This document shows, piece after piece, positions 9,298-20,251 of a DNA stretch of 64,000 bases (position 1 is its first letter; every line of letters starts with the position of its first letter). The stretch lies in NCBI GenBank assembly GCA_954871525.1, contig OX940860.1:53246724-53310723 (forward strand), read 5' to 3'. Under the pieces are notes generated by a model. It ran no database searches. It was given only the letters and a program-made list of their open reading frames with translations, and was not told the origin of the DNA. The position numbers and the translations under genes are program-made. Source of the stretch: Parietaria judaica (lineage: Eukaryota > Streptophyta > Magnoliopsida > Rosales > Urticaceae).

Positions 9298-12064
9298 TCA
9301 GTTTGTTGTGAAACATCTAAATCCGCGACAGCACACGCAAGGTTGACAGAACGATACTCTACTTCGAGAAGTTGATGGCATCCTCAATGTCGCCTTCGAA
9401 GCCCCGAATGGGATCCAACGTTTCTTGCTCAGGGGCCGAGGTGGACAAGGAGACGACGTTTGAGCCATACTCACCCTGCGATGGGGAAGGATCGAGAGGA
9501 GCGCTGTCTGTGCCCGAAGCCACCAACCGGCGTTCGGGATCCAACGATCCTTGCTGAGGGGCCGGGGTGGACAAGGCATTGATGTTGGAGCCATACTCTA
9601 GCCAACCGGCGTTCGTCGATGCTCGGAGGGTCATACGGAGACAAAGGAAGAGAGTTGAGGTCCTTGGCAGCCTTCTGCTCCCACTCTGCCACTTGCTGGC
9701 GTATTCCTCGCGAAGAGTGTACCACCTCTAAAGGCGTGACCGAAGATTTTCGATCGTTATATCGTTGGGGAGGCCTTCGACCAAGAGAATGTTGGATCGA
9801 CAACCGGCAAGCATACGGTGGGAGTCGATGGACTCGTAGAGCGCTTGGTACCTCTCATGCAGCCGATCGAGCTTGGCCAAAGCGTTCTAAAATAGCCCAT
9901 GACGGGCATATCTCTCTTCGGCGACCTCCGTTTGCGCCGCCTCCAGCTCCGCGACAACATTGTTGAGCCCGGACCGAGATTGCTCCAGATGAGCTGGTCC
10001 TCTTCGACGGAAGACGACCCCACGACCTTACTAATTTGGGCGAGCAATCAGACTTGTCTCGAAGCATCAACTCAAGGTCCTCCTCGGCAAGGCGATGACA
10101 CTTCCGCTTTTCCGCAAGTCGAGCTTCCCCAGCGGCGACGAGTCGCTCCTGCTCCACCAGATTGGCCTTCACCGACCGACGAAGAGTCACCTCTGCCTCA
10201 AACTTAAAATTCATCTCTCCTAGCGAGGCCGTCGCCGTAAACAACTTCGCCGATGAACCCTCGATTTCCCGACGAGCGCTCCGCTCGTTGGATATTGCCT
10301 TTTCGAGTTGAAGCTGAGCCTCGGCAAGCTGCGAAGCATGTTGAGATGCCTCCTTCTATGGCTTCCAAACGGCCTCGTGCCTGGGGAAGAGCAAGTCATT
10401 CGCCCGTGCCATGCTCTGAAAAAATATCAGTGACGAAGCCAGCGTAGCCATCGCACTCGTCAACAGAGTGACAGACGTTGGGCGAACCGTCGGAAAGATT
10501 TAAGGTCAAATCTCTGCAGGCGAAGATCGAGTAAGCCACCTAGTCCTTGAGAGGCGAGTCGGCGACCGGGACGAGAGAAAAGCGGATGGTAGCACAAGAG
10601 GAAGGCGCCGACTTCCCAAAACCTAGCGAGGGACTAGAAGAAAGAACGGGAGAGAAGTCAGGAGGAGGAGACTTGTTACCCGAAGAAGACAAAGCGAGGG
10701 TAACCTCCGACGAGAGAGCAACGCCAACGGGCATCATCGACGATGGCGAGGTCATCAAAATCAGCCCTCGCCTTGATGGATGGTGGGAGGAAGGTCAGAA
10801 ACCTCGTTGACGACCAAAGACGGAGAGGACTTTGACGGCGTCATCGACAGAAAGGCGAGGTCAACAAAATCAGCCCTCGCCTTCCTCTGAACGGGTGCAT
10901 CACACGTTCCCTCACCTCGACGCCCGGCCCAAGAATATGGATTGCCCTCAGGAGGAAGGGGAATCATGGCAACGGCGGCGTCAGGCGCCTCGACGGAGGG
11001 AAGAAGAGCAGAAGCCTCGTCGACGACCGAGGACGGAGCGGCCTTCGACGGCGACAAGAGGGTGGGGTCAATAAAATCAGCCCTCACCTTCTTCGGAATG
11101 GGTGCATTACGCGTTCCCTCGCTCCGACGCTTAGCCAATGAGGCCTCCGCCCGAGATGACTTGGCGCCGGAGGGGCATCATGTGTGTCCTCGACTCGGCG
11201 TTTGCCCAAAGAAGCCTCTGCCCAAGATGACTTGGCGCCGGAGGAAAGGTCAGGAACGACGAAGTCCACCCTAGGCTTCTTCGTCTTCTTCGCCGCCGTC
11301 TTCTCCGTTGGCCGGGGTGAAGAAGCCGGCTTGGCCTCATGAGAGAAACCCTTCAGGAGTAGCATCGCGGGAGGAGGACCATGGATCATGTTCTCTCGCT
11401 ATACACCCGATTCGCGTATTCACCGAGGAATAAAATGGAGAGCCCAATCTCGACGCTTCTTGGCGAGAAGGGCCCGATGCAACTTCAGGAACCGCTCCGG
11501 CTCGGCGGTCGGTTTATACTTCGGGATATCTTCTACCTAGGCGGTGAGGAGATCAGCGTAGTTGGGGTCGAAGGTGCGAGCACTTACCCGCACGAAGAAA
11601 TACTTGTTGTACCAACCGGCCTCCTTCGTTGGCGTGTTCAACAAGACGTGCTCCCTTTAACGATGCGACGCCAGAAACCTCCCTAGATTCCGAGAATTCT
11701 GGGAGAGTTAAAAGATGCGCATGAGATCCTCCAGCATGATCTCGACTCGCTCCTCGTGGGCAACAACCAGAGTACAAAACAAGTAACGGAGGACATTGGG
11801 CCCCACCCGAGTAATCGGGACATTTAAGGCATACAAATAAGCCAACATGAGGTTGGGCATCGGAAGGCAAAGACCAACGTGGGTAAATAAGGCCTCGTAC
11901 ATGCAAACATAACCCTCCGGGTGGTTATCGGCCAACTCGTTCTTAGCTGGAAGGCGCACGGAGATGTTCTCCCGCATGAAATACTTCTTGGCCAACACCT
12001 CCAACTCTTCCTTCATCATGATAGAGGATGGGGATCGGGTTGCGAACACAGATGAAGAAGCCAT
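9298..12064 (-). pseudogene. Antisense gene in Tat element 3' region (putative gypsy-type transposon protein, Transposase_28-like)
   Basis: Read on the minus strand from the ATG at 12064, the product starts MASSSVFATRSPSS and soon gives LPAKNELADNHPEGYVCMYEALFTHVGLCLPMPNLML...NVLRYLF. The pattern of charged N-terminus, P-x-G-x-V-x-(L/M)-Y-x-x-(L/F)-x-x-G-L-x-(L/F)-P and a following hydrophobic segment is what I know as the 'putative gypsy type transposon' family (Pfam Transposase_28), found as antisense genes in Grande/Retand-type Tat elements. Further along are repeated modules resembling KRRSEGTxxAPxxKKVRADFxDxxxLSP (about 11380-10760) and a Glu/Arg/Leu-rich, coiled-coil-like stretch (10244-10000). 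Frames change several times, so it is decayed. Its function is not known. It is transcribed, if at all, opposite to pol. Confidence 0.65.
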
Positions 12065-12409
12065 GGGATTTAGAAAGGGGGAAAAGAGTTGCAGAGAGTT
12101 GGAAAGGGGAAAAGCTCGGGGAAAGAAAGATGAAGAGAATGGTCGCAGAATAAGAAGAGTGGAAATGAAGAAGAAGGAAAGAGGGGGAAATTTAAAGAGG
12201 GGAAGCTAGTTAATCCGACGGTCCGGAGCGTCGAGGGGGAAACAAGGCAACGGTCGAGATGAAGTGATGTTACGGATTCTGAGGCGCACTCGAGTGCGGT
12301 AAGACGTGTTAGAGGGAAACGACGCTTCACCTGTCAGAGGCCTACGAAATGACCATTGGTGGGCCCCAGCGCTGGGGCCCGGAAATGTCGGGGAAGATGA
12401 AACGCCCTC

Positions 12410-12565
12410 GCCAGGCGCCCTCGTCGAAGTATCCTCGACGAGGCGCCCTCGATAAAGTAACCCCGCCAAAGTGCCCTAGCCGAAGTGCCCTCGACAAAGT
12501 GCCCTCGCCAAAGTGCACTCGCCGAAGTGTCATCGAAAAAGGCGCCCACGACAAAGGTGCCTCCG
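12410..12565 (+). repeat. ~15-bp GC-rich minisatellite
   Basis: About ten degenerate copies of a unit like gtgccctcgccgaa / gtgccctcgacaaa lie in head-to-tail order just upstream of the B polypurine tract. The last copies drift to ggcgcccacgacaaag. The ORFs crossing it are by-products of the repeat. Confidence 0.8.
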
Positions 12566-12618
12566 ACGAGAAGTCCTCCGCTAGGCTCGGATGGCTTTAA
12601 TCATGCTTTTCATTTTAC

Positions 12619-12653
12619 CAAGTGCCAAACACTTGATAAAATGGGAGGCTAAC
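12619..12653 (+). promoter_or_regulatory. Element B inverted repeat and polypurine tract
   Basis: caagtg-ccaaa-cacttg (12619-12635) can form a short hairpin. It is followed by ataaaatgggaggctaac and the LTR start. The layout matches element A at 5670-5703, which supports a conserved cis-element next to the plus-strand primer. Confidence 0.65.
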
Positions 12654-13379
12654 TGTTAAGGTCGGATCCGCTCGGATCTATCCTTTAAAAGTTACAGATC
12701 TGATTTGAGAAAAGACAGGCGACGGCAGCTTCCAATGGATGTCGAAGGGCGACGAGAAGAGCTGACGGGAAGAATCAAGGGCGACGACGGCCATAAGGTC
12801 GAAGGTCGACGAGAAAAGTCAACAACGACAACTGGCCATGGGGTCAAAGGTCGACGAGAGGAGTCGACGACGACGACGGATCATGAGTTCGATGGGAGAA
12901 AGGCCCAAGCCTCACGCGAATAAGGGAGACGTCAAGAATCGACGAGAGGCGTCAACAACAGATTTTGCGGCGCCAAATGACAACTGATATGATGTGCATT
13001 TAATGAAGCCCATGCCGATCCCACCTACCCAGCGTGGCCAGCCGCCCTAAATCATGTGAAGCATGGGTTAACCATGCTTTCCTAAAATCACTCCTAGGGA
13101 AACGCGTGATGAGAGGCGACAAAGGGCGGGAAACACATGAATGGGCAAATGTAAAACTCTATATAAGGCAAGATAAGTCTCATTTGTAAGGGGTTCGAAA
13201 AGCAAGAGAGAGAGAGAAACCCATGTACTCACGAGAATATCAATATACAAGCGTCATTCGCCGTCACATTGTCTTCACCTTTGAGTGTTCTTAGTTATTA
13301 AACGGGGAGAACCAAAGGTCTTTCTTTAAAAACAAGGGTTTAACCTTGTGATCGTTGAGTGTGTAAAACGCCCTCAACA
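12654..13379 (+). repeat. 3' LTR of element B
   Basis: It starts TGTTAAGGTCGGATC and ends CCCTCAACA. TATA-like ctatataagg at 13159-13168 is followed by caagataagtctca, as in the A LTR. A run of ~45-bp units (gtcgaaggtcgacgagaa...) lies at 12725-12900. The sequence after 13379 is unrelated to Tat pol and looks like another LTR in reverse orientation. Confidence 0.82.
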
Positions 13380-13914
13380 TTTCTCACACCTTTCAGCTCA
13401 CTATTTATAGAGCCTCATAATGAAGATCTAGTCTCATAAATGGAGGGTTACAATTTGTGTTTGATTCTCTCATAATTGCCTTAATTACATAGCTTTAATT
13501 ATGTAACAATTACGCTCGTAGTTGTCGTCTTCGACCCCGAGGCGCCGCTCACGCTACGCTGATTGCTCCTTGTAGTCTATGTCCTCATCGTCTCTTCGTT
13601 GGTCTCGTCGCATAACTTGTCTTCGTCGCTAAGCTCCCGTCGTTTGCTCTTTCCTCTGTCTGGTCCTTCTGGCGACCATGTTCTGTCGATGAGACTTTTA
13701 TCGATGATGCTGCGCTGATGGGCACTTCCTCATCGAAAAATATCTTTGTTGCCTGCCTTCTGTGTGTATTCTTCTTTTGACTGTTGACTCCTTCCTTGGT
13801 TGACCATTTTGACTCAGCCAATGAACTTTTATTCTGACATTGGGCTTCTTCAATCGAAGCTCAATTTTATGAACGACGGAGATAGATTTTGTCGTATCAA
13901 TGTAAATTGATGTG
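13380..13914 (-). repeat. Truncated LTR-like sequence, minus strand
   Basis: On the minus strand this begins near TGTCCACATCAATTTACATTG (13914), runs through a GC-richer U3-like part and reaches a TATA box (ctctataaatag, 13401-13412). It is cut 20-30 bp further on by the end of the B LTR. That is the profile of an LTR or promoter split by insertion of B. I cannot assign the family. No real ORF is present. Confidence 0.4.
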
Positions 13915-13989
13915 GACAAAATCGTACCTCGAAATTTATGCCTGTTAGATTTTTGAAATTATATAAGTTTGGACTTGAATTAAAATGTA

Positions 13990-14220
13990 TATCATTGGTT
14001 GAGTCAATTATCTTGAAACTTGTCTAATCTTAATCTAAATCAATTATCTTGAAACATTATATATTTGGACTTAATACATTATACGTATTAGTCAAGAAGT
14101 TATACTTGGAATAGTAAAGCTTTGATTTTGCAGATGCTTGACACTTAGAAAAAAAAAATGTCATAAGAGTCATTCTAAGAAGAGAAAGAGAATAAGATAT
14201 TTTTGTTGATCGGGAGAATG
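13990..14220. repeat. Diverged repeat copy 1 (pair with 17140-17365)
   Basis: Both copies share ttggttgagtcaattat, an ~180-bp alignable stretch including tacttggaatagt-aagctt, and a terminal atcggga. Divergence is high. They flank the minus-strand copia remnant and the foldback element, so they are probably fragments of an old retrotransposon non-coding region. Confidence 0.5.
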
Positions 14221-14270
14221 ATTGTACGAAGTTATAAAGGGGTTATAAATTAGCCAAACACATAAAATGA

Positions 14271-14640
14271 CTAATAATATAAATATGAAGGGATTATAAT
14301 ATCTAATATCTCCACGCAAAGCCACCATGCTATAATGAGAAACAACGAGAGTTTTTCAGATAAAAAACAAAAACGTGAGGTGGGGTGAGCCTTCGTAAAC
14401 AAGTCAACAATCTGATGGGAGGAAGAAACCAACGGTAAAGTGAAAATGCAATATAAAGATGGTGGCGAACAACGTGGCAATCAACATCAATGTGTTTGAT
14501 CCGCTTATGAAAAACTAAATTGCGCGCCATTTGGATCGCGCTCTGATTATCACAATGTAAAGGTGTAGGGGCCAGAAAGATAAACACCCATATCAGAGAG
14601 TAACCAATGCAATCAAACAATCTCACAAGTGGTCGAGGCT
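14271..14640 (-). pseudogene. Ty1/copia RNase H C-terminal remnant
   Basis: The minus-strand translation gives PTPLHCDNQSAIQMARN, KRIKHIDVDCHVVRHHL, then in the next frame VSSSHQIVDLFTKAHPTSRF. These are the conserved RNase H end of plant copia pol (D in CDNQSA, H in RHH, ADLFTK-like motif). A frameshift lies near 14420. No RT or integrase is attached. The adjoining 14160-14300 and 14668-14776 are direct copies of each other (both contain gccaaacacayaaaatgac), probably residual flanks of the element. Confidence 0.82.
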
Positions 14641-14776
14641 ATAATACGATACTCAGCTTTCGTATGAAGACAAAAGAGAGAAAAAAAAAAGTTTCTATTG
14701 ATTAAAAGAATGATTGTGTTAGGCTACAAAGGGGCTCATAAATAAGCCAAACACACAAAATGACTAATAATATAAA

Positions 14777-15870
14777 GGGTTAATTGCGGCAAAAAGACCA
14801 AACCTTCGGTCAAATACTCAGCTGTGTATACAACCAACCTCCTTAAATGGCGGCAAAAGTACCCAAACTCGGCATTTGGGAGTTGACCAAGAAAATCAGT
14901 CCATGTGGCTGCTAGCCTTTGCCACGTGGCATGCCACATGGCACTTGGCTGCCACGTGGCATGCCACATAATTATTATTTTTTAAATAACTTAAAAAATA
15001 TTATTTTTTAATTTTTTTAAAATAAATTATTTTTCAATAATAAACAATAATGAATATTTAATAACCAATAATGAATATTTAAATTTAAATATTCATTATT
15101 AGTTATTATTATTAAATATAATTATTCATTTTAGAAAAGTGGGTCAAACGAAATAAATAAAGAAAAAAATCACCGTTCACGGTTCACTCAAGCTCCGCCT
15201 CCGATCTGGTTCACGGGTGGAACGAAATCGCTTAATATCTTTAATAATAATAACCAATAATAATAATATGACTATTTAATGACAATTTAAATAAAAAAGA
15301 ATAATATATAAAAAAAAACATATTAAAAAATTATTATTATAAAGTGCAAACACAAAATTAATATCATGCAAACAAATAAAAATAATTTTTCGTTAAATAT
15401 AAATATGACTACTATTTTTTTTGAATAAGTGGTGTGTATTTAATTATGTCTTGAATTTTTAAACAATATGTATGTGTTTATTGGTTATTATTATTAAACA
15501 TATTAAACAATTTTATTCGACGCGTGTACCGGATCGAAAACGGAGTTCAAGTGAACCATGAACGGTGCTTTTTATTTTGTTGTACCCACTTTATTAAAAA
15601 TAAATAATTATAACCAATTTAAATTTAAATATTCATTATTTGTTATTCTTAAAAAAAAAAATTAAAAAAAAAAAAAAAATTACTAAAAGTTATTATAAAA
15701 AAATAATAATTACGTGGCATGCCACGTGGCAGCTAAGTGCCATGTGGCATGCCACATGGTAAAGGCTAACAGCCACATGGATTAATTTTCTTGGTCAACT
15801 CCCAAATGTCGAGTTTGTATACACAGCAGAGCATTTGACCAAAGGTTGGGTCTTTTGCCGCAATTAACCC
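14777..15870. mobile_element. Foldback Mutator-type MITE (MULE-1)
   Basis: The 1094-bp element begins gggttaattgcggcaaaaag and ends with its inverted complement. A perfect 9-bp target duplication, taatataaa, flanks it at 14768-14776 and 15871-15879, which is the length known for Mutator-like elements. The inverted repeat runs beyond the TIRs: tgccacgtggcatgccac blocks and an inner ggttcact/agtgaacc pair also mirror each other, so almost the whole element can fold back. It encodes no transposase. The target is an old copia-derived copy of 14210-14280. Confidence 0.9.
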
Positions 15871-15879
15871 TAATATAAA

Positions 15880-16139
15880 TATGTAAATCTCGAAGGGCTC
15901 ATATAGCTTATAGTACCAAGGTTTAAGTTTTTGCGAATTAATCAGTCGATAATCGCCGATTATTAACTTTTAAGGGTTACTCGATAACCTATCTTCCGCA
16001 ATCGTTATCGCTTTATACTTATCGTTTGGTAGTCGATCAATTTATCTTTGGATAAGTTGGCACTTATCAATATTTCGTGGTGAAAATAAAAGCTAAATCA
16101 AATAGTTGTGCAATTTAATAATAATAAAAAAGGAATGTT
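15880..16139. other. Non-coding AT-rich sequence
   Basis: Continuation of the target of the foldback element, followed by AT-rich DNA. Nothing recognisable. Confidence 0.5.
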
Positions 16140-16790
16140 TGTACCCTTCCATTTAGTAACCCTAGGGTGAAAACTTATCCAACCCTTCTTGATGACTTCT
16201 TCCTCCATTTAGGGCTTCTCACGATTTTTTAAAGGATAAGGTGCTTCCTACTTGGCGGATTTGAAGATTTTCAACAAAAGCATGGTTGGTGGGGTACTTT
16301 AGGATCGGGAAGTGAGAATGGCGAGCAAAGGTTTTTTGGCTTGAGAAAGGTTACTGAAATGTGGTGGGGGGCTCTCGTATTTATAGAGAGCCTCGTGCGA
16401 CCCCTAAGGGTGTGTTTTCCGTTTTAGGGGTCGTAGCGACCCCTAATTTAGAGGGTGTAGGCACGGTTAGCGACCCTAATTAGGGGTCGTAGCGACCCCT
16501 AAAGGCATGCTTTATTTATTAGGGGTCGCAACGACCCCTAATTTGGGGTCGTAGCGACCCCTAAAGGCATGTTTTTGGAATAGATCCTGCGACAGTATTC
16601 CCGGATCGGGTTTAAGCTGACTTTTCGGGCTCGTCCCATTGACTATTTGAGTCGGGTTCGAGTTAACTTTTTCCGGAAAGGACATAAATGGTCTTGATGG
16701 GCCTTTGGCGTTTGAGCCTTTTTTAAATATGTTCATTGGGCTGGGCCTTAACATTTTTAGGCTTCGAAAAATACACATAGCAATATTGTT
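16140..16790 (-). repeat. LTR- or promoter-like segment, minus strand
   Basis: On the minus strand a GC-richer block with 'gggcc' motifs (16790-16600) is followed by the palindrome cluster, a TATA box (ctctctataaatacgag, near 16395-16375) and then a pyrimidine-rich leader. This resembles U3-R-U5 of an LTR. Ends and target duplication are not identifiable, so the class is uncertain. Confidence 0.35.
16424..16561. repeat. Cluster of four near-identical palindromes
   Basis: Copies of ttaggggtcg-tag-cgacccctaa lie at 16424-16446 and 16480-16502, a caa-loop version at 16519-16541, and a shorter ggggtcgtagcgacccc at 16545-16561. Half-sites occur at 16397 and 16468. Each can fold into a 7-10 bp GC-rich stem with a 3-base loop. 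They lie just upstream of a minus-strand TATA box. Confidence 0.85.
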
Positions 16791-18360
16791 ATGATTTTGT
16801 ACTCATTTTCTTGCAAATATACTAATTTTATAGACGTTTAGTGGAATTTTGTAGTTTTGAAACTGTGAAACATAAGAGTTATGTTTGTAATCTAGAAATT
16901 AAGTTTGGTATTTTGCAATACTTGAAGTATATTTTTGGATTTTGATGAATGTTTTGACGAATATTAGTCTGGAACTGTGATTCTAGAGTTATTTTCTTTT
17001 GGATCCGCTAATTATAAAATAAAAAGAAAATTGTTTATGGGGCAAAAGTACCAACGTTTTAGTGTTTTGTTTTTAGGTACATCATCATTTTTTATTTTTA
17101 TTTTTAACTTTTGAATGATGAATATAATTATAAATATAGGAATATCTTCCTTTTGGTTGAGTCAATTATTTTGATACTTAGACTAATCTCTTATTATTTA
17201 TAAAAGATTATATTATATATGGAATCTAATACGTTATAAGTATTAGTAAAATAGTTCTACTTGGAATAGTTAAGCTTGAATTAGCAGTTGCTTTACACTT
17301 AAAAAAAATGTTATAAGAGTAGTACTATCTTAGATTTTTGCTTTCATCGGGAAAATTTGATTTCTAGTCTTATTTAAAATATTTATTTGTCTTCGTAAGT
17401 TGCTAAAAAAATATTGTTTTTTGAATACTTCTTATAATATGCTTACCCATTATCAGGCTACCCTTTTTAATATAATTTCATTAAAGTTATTTTTCATATC
17501 TTTCGCTTCAAATTTTCAAATGATAAATGATGGCACTGTTTGATATAGTTTTGTTTAAAAAAAATTACTCTTGGTTTTAGTTTTTGAAAAAATTCTTTTA
17601 AAAAAGAAACTAACAGGTGTTTGATAAATTATTTATAAAAACAGTTATTGTTGATAACAAAAAATGATTTAGCGTTTGGTAAAATAAATATATTTAGGGT
17701 AAAAAGACTAAAATAGACTAAAATATTGTACGAATCCTAGCTTTTACTCTTCATGTAAAAAATTCTAAAATGCTTTTTACGTTTTTATAAAAACAGTTTT
17801 TCCTAACACATGAAAATTAGTTTAGTTTATTTTCAAAACAAAAACATGGCTAAATAAGATGTGTCAAACGCACCCGTTATATATGATATTGGAGGGATTG
17901 AATTCAAGTGATCTTGAAAGAGGAGGTTTATGCCTAAAAATCGCTAAAAATCTAGAGAGAAACGTGTGATTACGAGTAAAGACTAAACAACAAATTAAGA
18001 AGAAGAGTTTAAGGTATAAAACTAAATATTGGGTTTTCCCTTTCCAAATTCGAAATAGATAGCATCTAGGATAAATTTAACGATCTGTTAGTCGTTAATT
18101 AATTGACTTATGAAAACAATAATAACTATTAATGTCAAAAAATGGATCAACATTATTGCGGCCCAAGTCTTATTTGTGGACCGGGCCCAATCACCGCTTG
18201 ACGGTCAAATCGGGCTTGACACTTGATTTTTCATTATTGATAGGTCAAATAAATTTCAGGGAATCGACGGCTCCGTCTCCGTATCTAAGAAAACAAGAAA
18301 ACGGGAACTTAAAGGGGTACAGAGGGGGTGCCTCCATATCCACCTCAGACGCTCAACATT
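16791..18360. other. AT-rich non-coding DNA
   Basis: No credible ORF. 17140-17365 is the second copy of the repeat at 13990-14220. 18150-18360 is somewhat GC-richer (gcggcccaagtc, gacggctccgtctccg) and could be LTR-derived. Nothing else is assignable. Confidence 0.5.
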
Positions 18361-18798
18361 AGTCAAATATTTAAGTCGTGATATTTGAGAGAATGGAAAA
18401 CGGAGGTTTTATCGCTTTAGACAGTGTTTTGTGAGTTTCTGATGACTTGATCGGATTTGATCCGAGTTACCATTTTGATTGAAATGAGTTTCTATTTATA
18501 GAAGGGTGCAAAGACTTCTTAGTAATTAATAATTACTTTGTTGGGTCACTGAGCAATTAAGATATTGTTTGCGAGATGCACGATGTCGTTGAGCAATGCT
18601 CTTAACTTTTTTTTTGGGCCGACTCTTGTTGACTTTTTTGGCCGAGTCCCGTTGATCTTTTTCGGGCCGCGGCTGGGTCGCCTTTTTGGGCCTTTTAATA
18701 TCTTTGGCTTCTTGAGCACGTTTTTTGGGCTTAGCCTTAATTTTTCTTAGATTCCAAAAAAATATCCATAACAACCAATTCTGAAACGAGGCAGAAAC

Positions 18799-18800
<2 letters not shown>
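18361..18800 (-). repeat. LTR/promoter-like sequence, minus strand
   Basis: A minus-strand TATA-like ctataaatag lies at 18489-18498, with gggcc-rich U3-like sequence at higher coordinates (18615-18735). This is the same overall design as 16140-16790 but without clear sequence identity. The minus-strand Lys/Arg-rich ORF (18526-18960) starts beyond the TA repeat and is not convincing. Confidence 0.3.

Positions 18801-18801
<1 letters not shown>

Positions 18802-18851
<50 letters not shown>
18802..18851. repeat. (TA)n microsatellite
   Basis: About 25 uninterrupted TA units. Others of this kind lie at 9047-9098, 19147-19178, 27719-27756 and 34554-34588. Confidence 0.95.
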
Positions 18852-18855
<4 letters not shown>

Positions 18856-19136
18856 CTTATAAAAGGAGGTTGCAAACTTGCAATGATCATTCTGTTGAGA
18901 AATTTGGTGGTTAGAATTGGAAATCATATTTGTGTAACATTCATAAGTGAATGAACTCAACTATGCTTTTACAAAATCAATATTATATGCATTGATTACG
19001 CACTTAACTTTCTGAAAATTGACTAATCTTCCTAACTGAGGCTTGAATTTTTATACTTGGATCAATTTTTAAGAAGTTAGGACACTACTGAAACTTAAAC
19101 TGAAGTCCGTTTTTGGACTAGGTCAGGCCAAGACAA

Positions 19137-19178
<42 letters not shown>

Positions 19179-19182
<4 letters not shown>

Positions 19183-19494
19183 ATGAATATATTGGATGAC
19201 CTCTACAACATCCATGGAGCATTCTAGAGATGGTGGAGGATTCTAGAGATGGAGAAATCTAGAGACATTGGATGATTCTAGAGATGGAGAATTCTAGAGA
19301 TGAAGAATTCTAGAGAATAATATTTGATTGGATGATACAATGTATTGTATTAATGATATGCCCTTTCATGTACATATCTTGAGCCTATAAATAGAGGTCA
19401 TTGTAAAGCATCAAGGCATAAACAATACAAATTCTCTCTATAATTCTCTCTAACTTGTTCTTATTATCTCTAGCAATCTCTTTATTTTACAACA
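19179..19494 (+). repeat. 5' LTR and primer site of copia element
   Basis: It starts TGTTATGAATATATTGG right after a TA repeat and ends ...TTTTACAACA, directly followed by cgttatcagcacgat, the primer-binding-like sequence common in plant copia elements. TATA: gagcctataaatagagg (19381-19397). Five copies of attctagagatgga-type units lie at 19220-19312. The matching 3' LTR is absent because the element is truncated downstream. Confidence 0.75.
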
Positions 19495-20251
19495 CGTTAT
19501 CAGCACGATTTCTCTAAAAAATCACACTTGAGGTAATATTCTTTACTTTCTTCCCAACGATCTCTTGCTATGATGGCTAATGACAACATTATTTGATGTT
19601 GGTTCGACAATAATGAAAGCCTAAGCCTAGCAAAATTCGTATATATCTATACTGTGTTTATATACATGTTACTCAAATTTTAAATATGTGTATATATTCG
19701 GATTTCTCTTATTCTTTTATTTAATTATATACAATGATGGCAACATTGAGTATTGTTCTTTGAAACATCTCAAAAATAAGCCTAGCATGTGAAAAGGTTG
19801 TCGTTGACTTATACCAAGTATGAAATATATTCATTTTCATGTTCATATTCTATTTGTTTAACCTCGTGGGCTCGTATAAATAATACAAATATTTTTTTTT
19901 TATGAGAACATGGTTATATATATATTTAAAATTCTACAAAGATTAATATGAAAAAAAATGAAAAGGAATTTCTCTTTGATAATAATTATCAAGCAGACTT
20001 AATTTAATATTAATATGTTTAAGTATTTGTCATGCATATCAGTTATTGAGAATAATAATATATTTTAATGATGAAATATAAATTACAGATTATACTAAGT
20101 ATTATATACATGTCTCTCATTTAATACAACGACGGTAATATCTATTTTACCTTAAAAAATTTAATAGAATAGCTTCTGAAACTCATTCTAGAATAACATT
20201 TTATTATAATATGAAATTAATTCATGCTATGTTTATTTTTATAGTTTCACA

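Larger units (their letters stand above)
6452..13379 (+). mobile_element. Element B: second Tat-lineage gypsy element, right part
   Basis: From 6452 the sequence is RNase H coding sequence (TKLTSGEQLYLYVAVSDEAVS), continuing through integrase to 8253, a long 3' region with an antisense gene, a polypurine tract and a 3' LTR (12654-13379). It starts abruptly at the end of A's 3' LTR, so A inserted into B. The left part of B should lie beyond the left edge of the window. B is related to A but distinct: it has lost the archaeal-type RNase H and one integrase catalytic residue. Confidence 0.85.

Noticed and set aside
8869..9316. ORFs with YIYIYIY runs near 9050 (also near 18800, 27720, 56800, 59600)
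   Set aside because: They are translations of TA microsatellites.
12705..12923. Arg/Glu/Thr-rich repeated ORF
   Set aside because: It lies within the element B LTR and only reflects ~45-bp tandem repeats.
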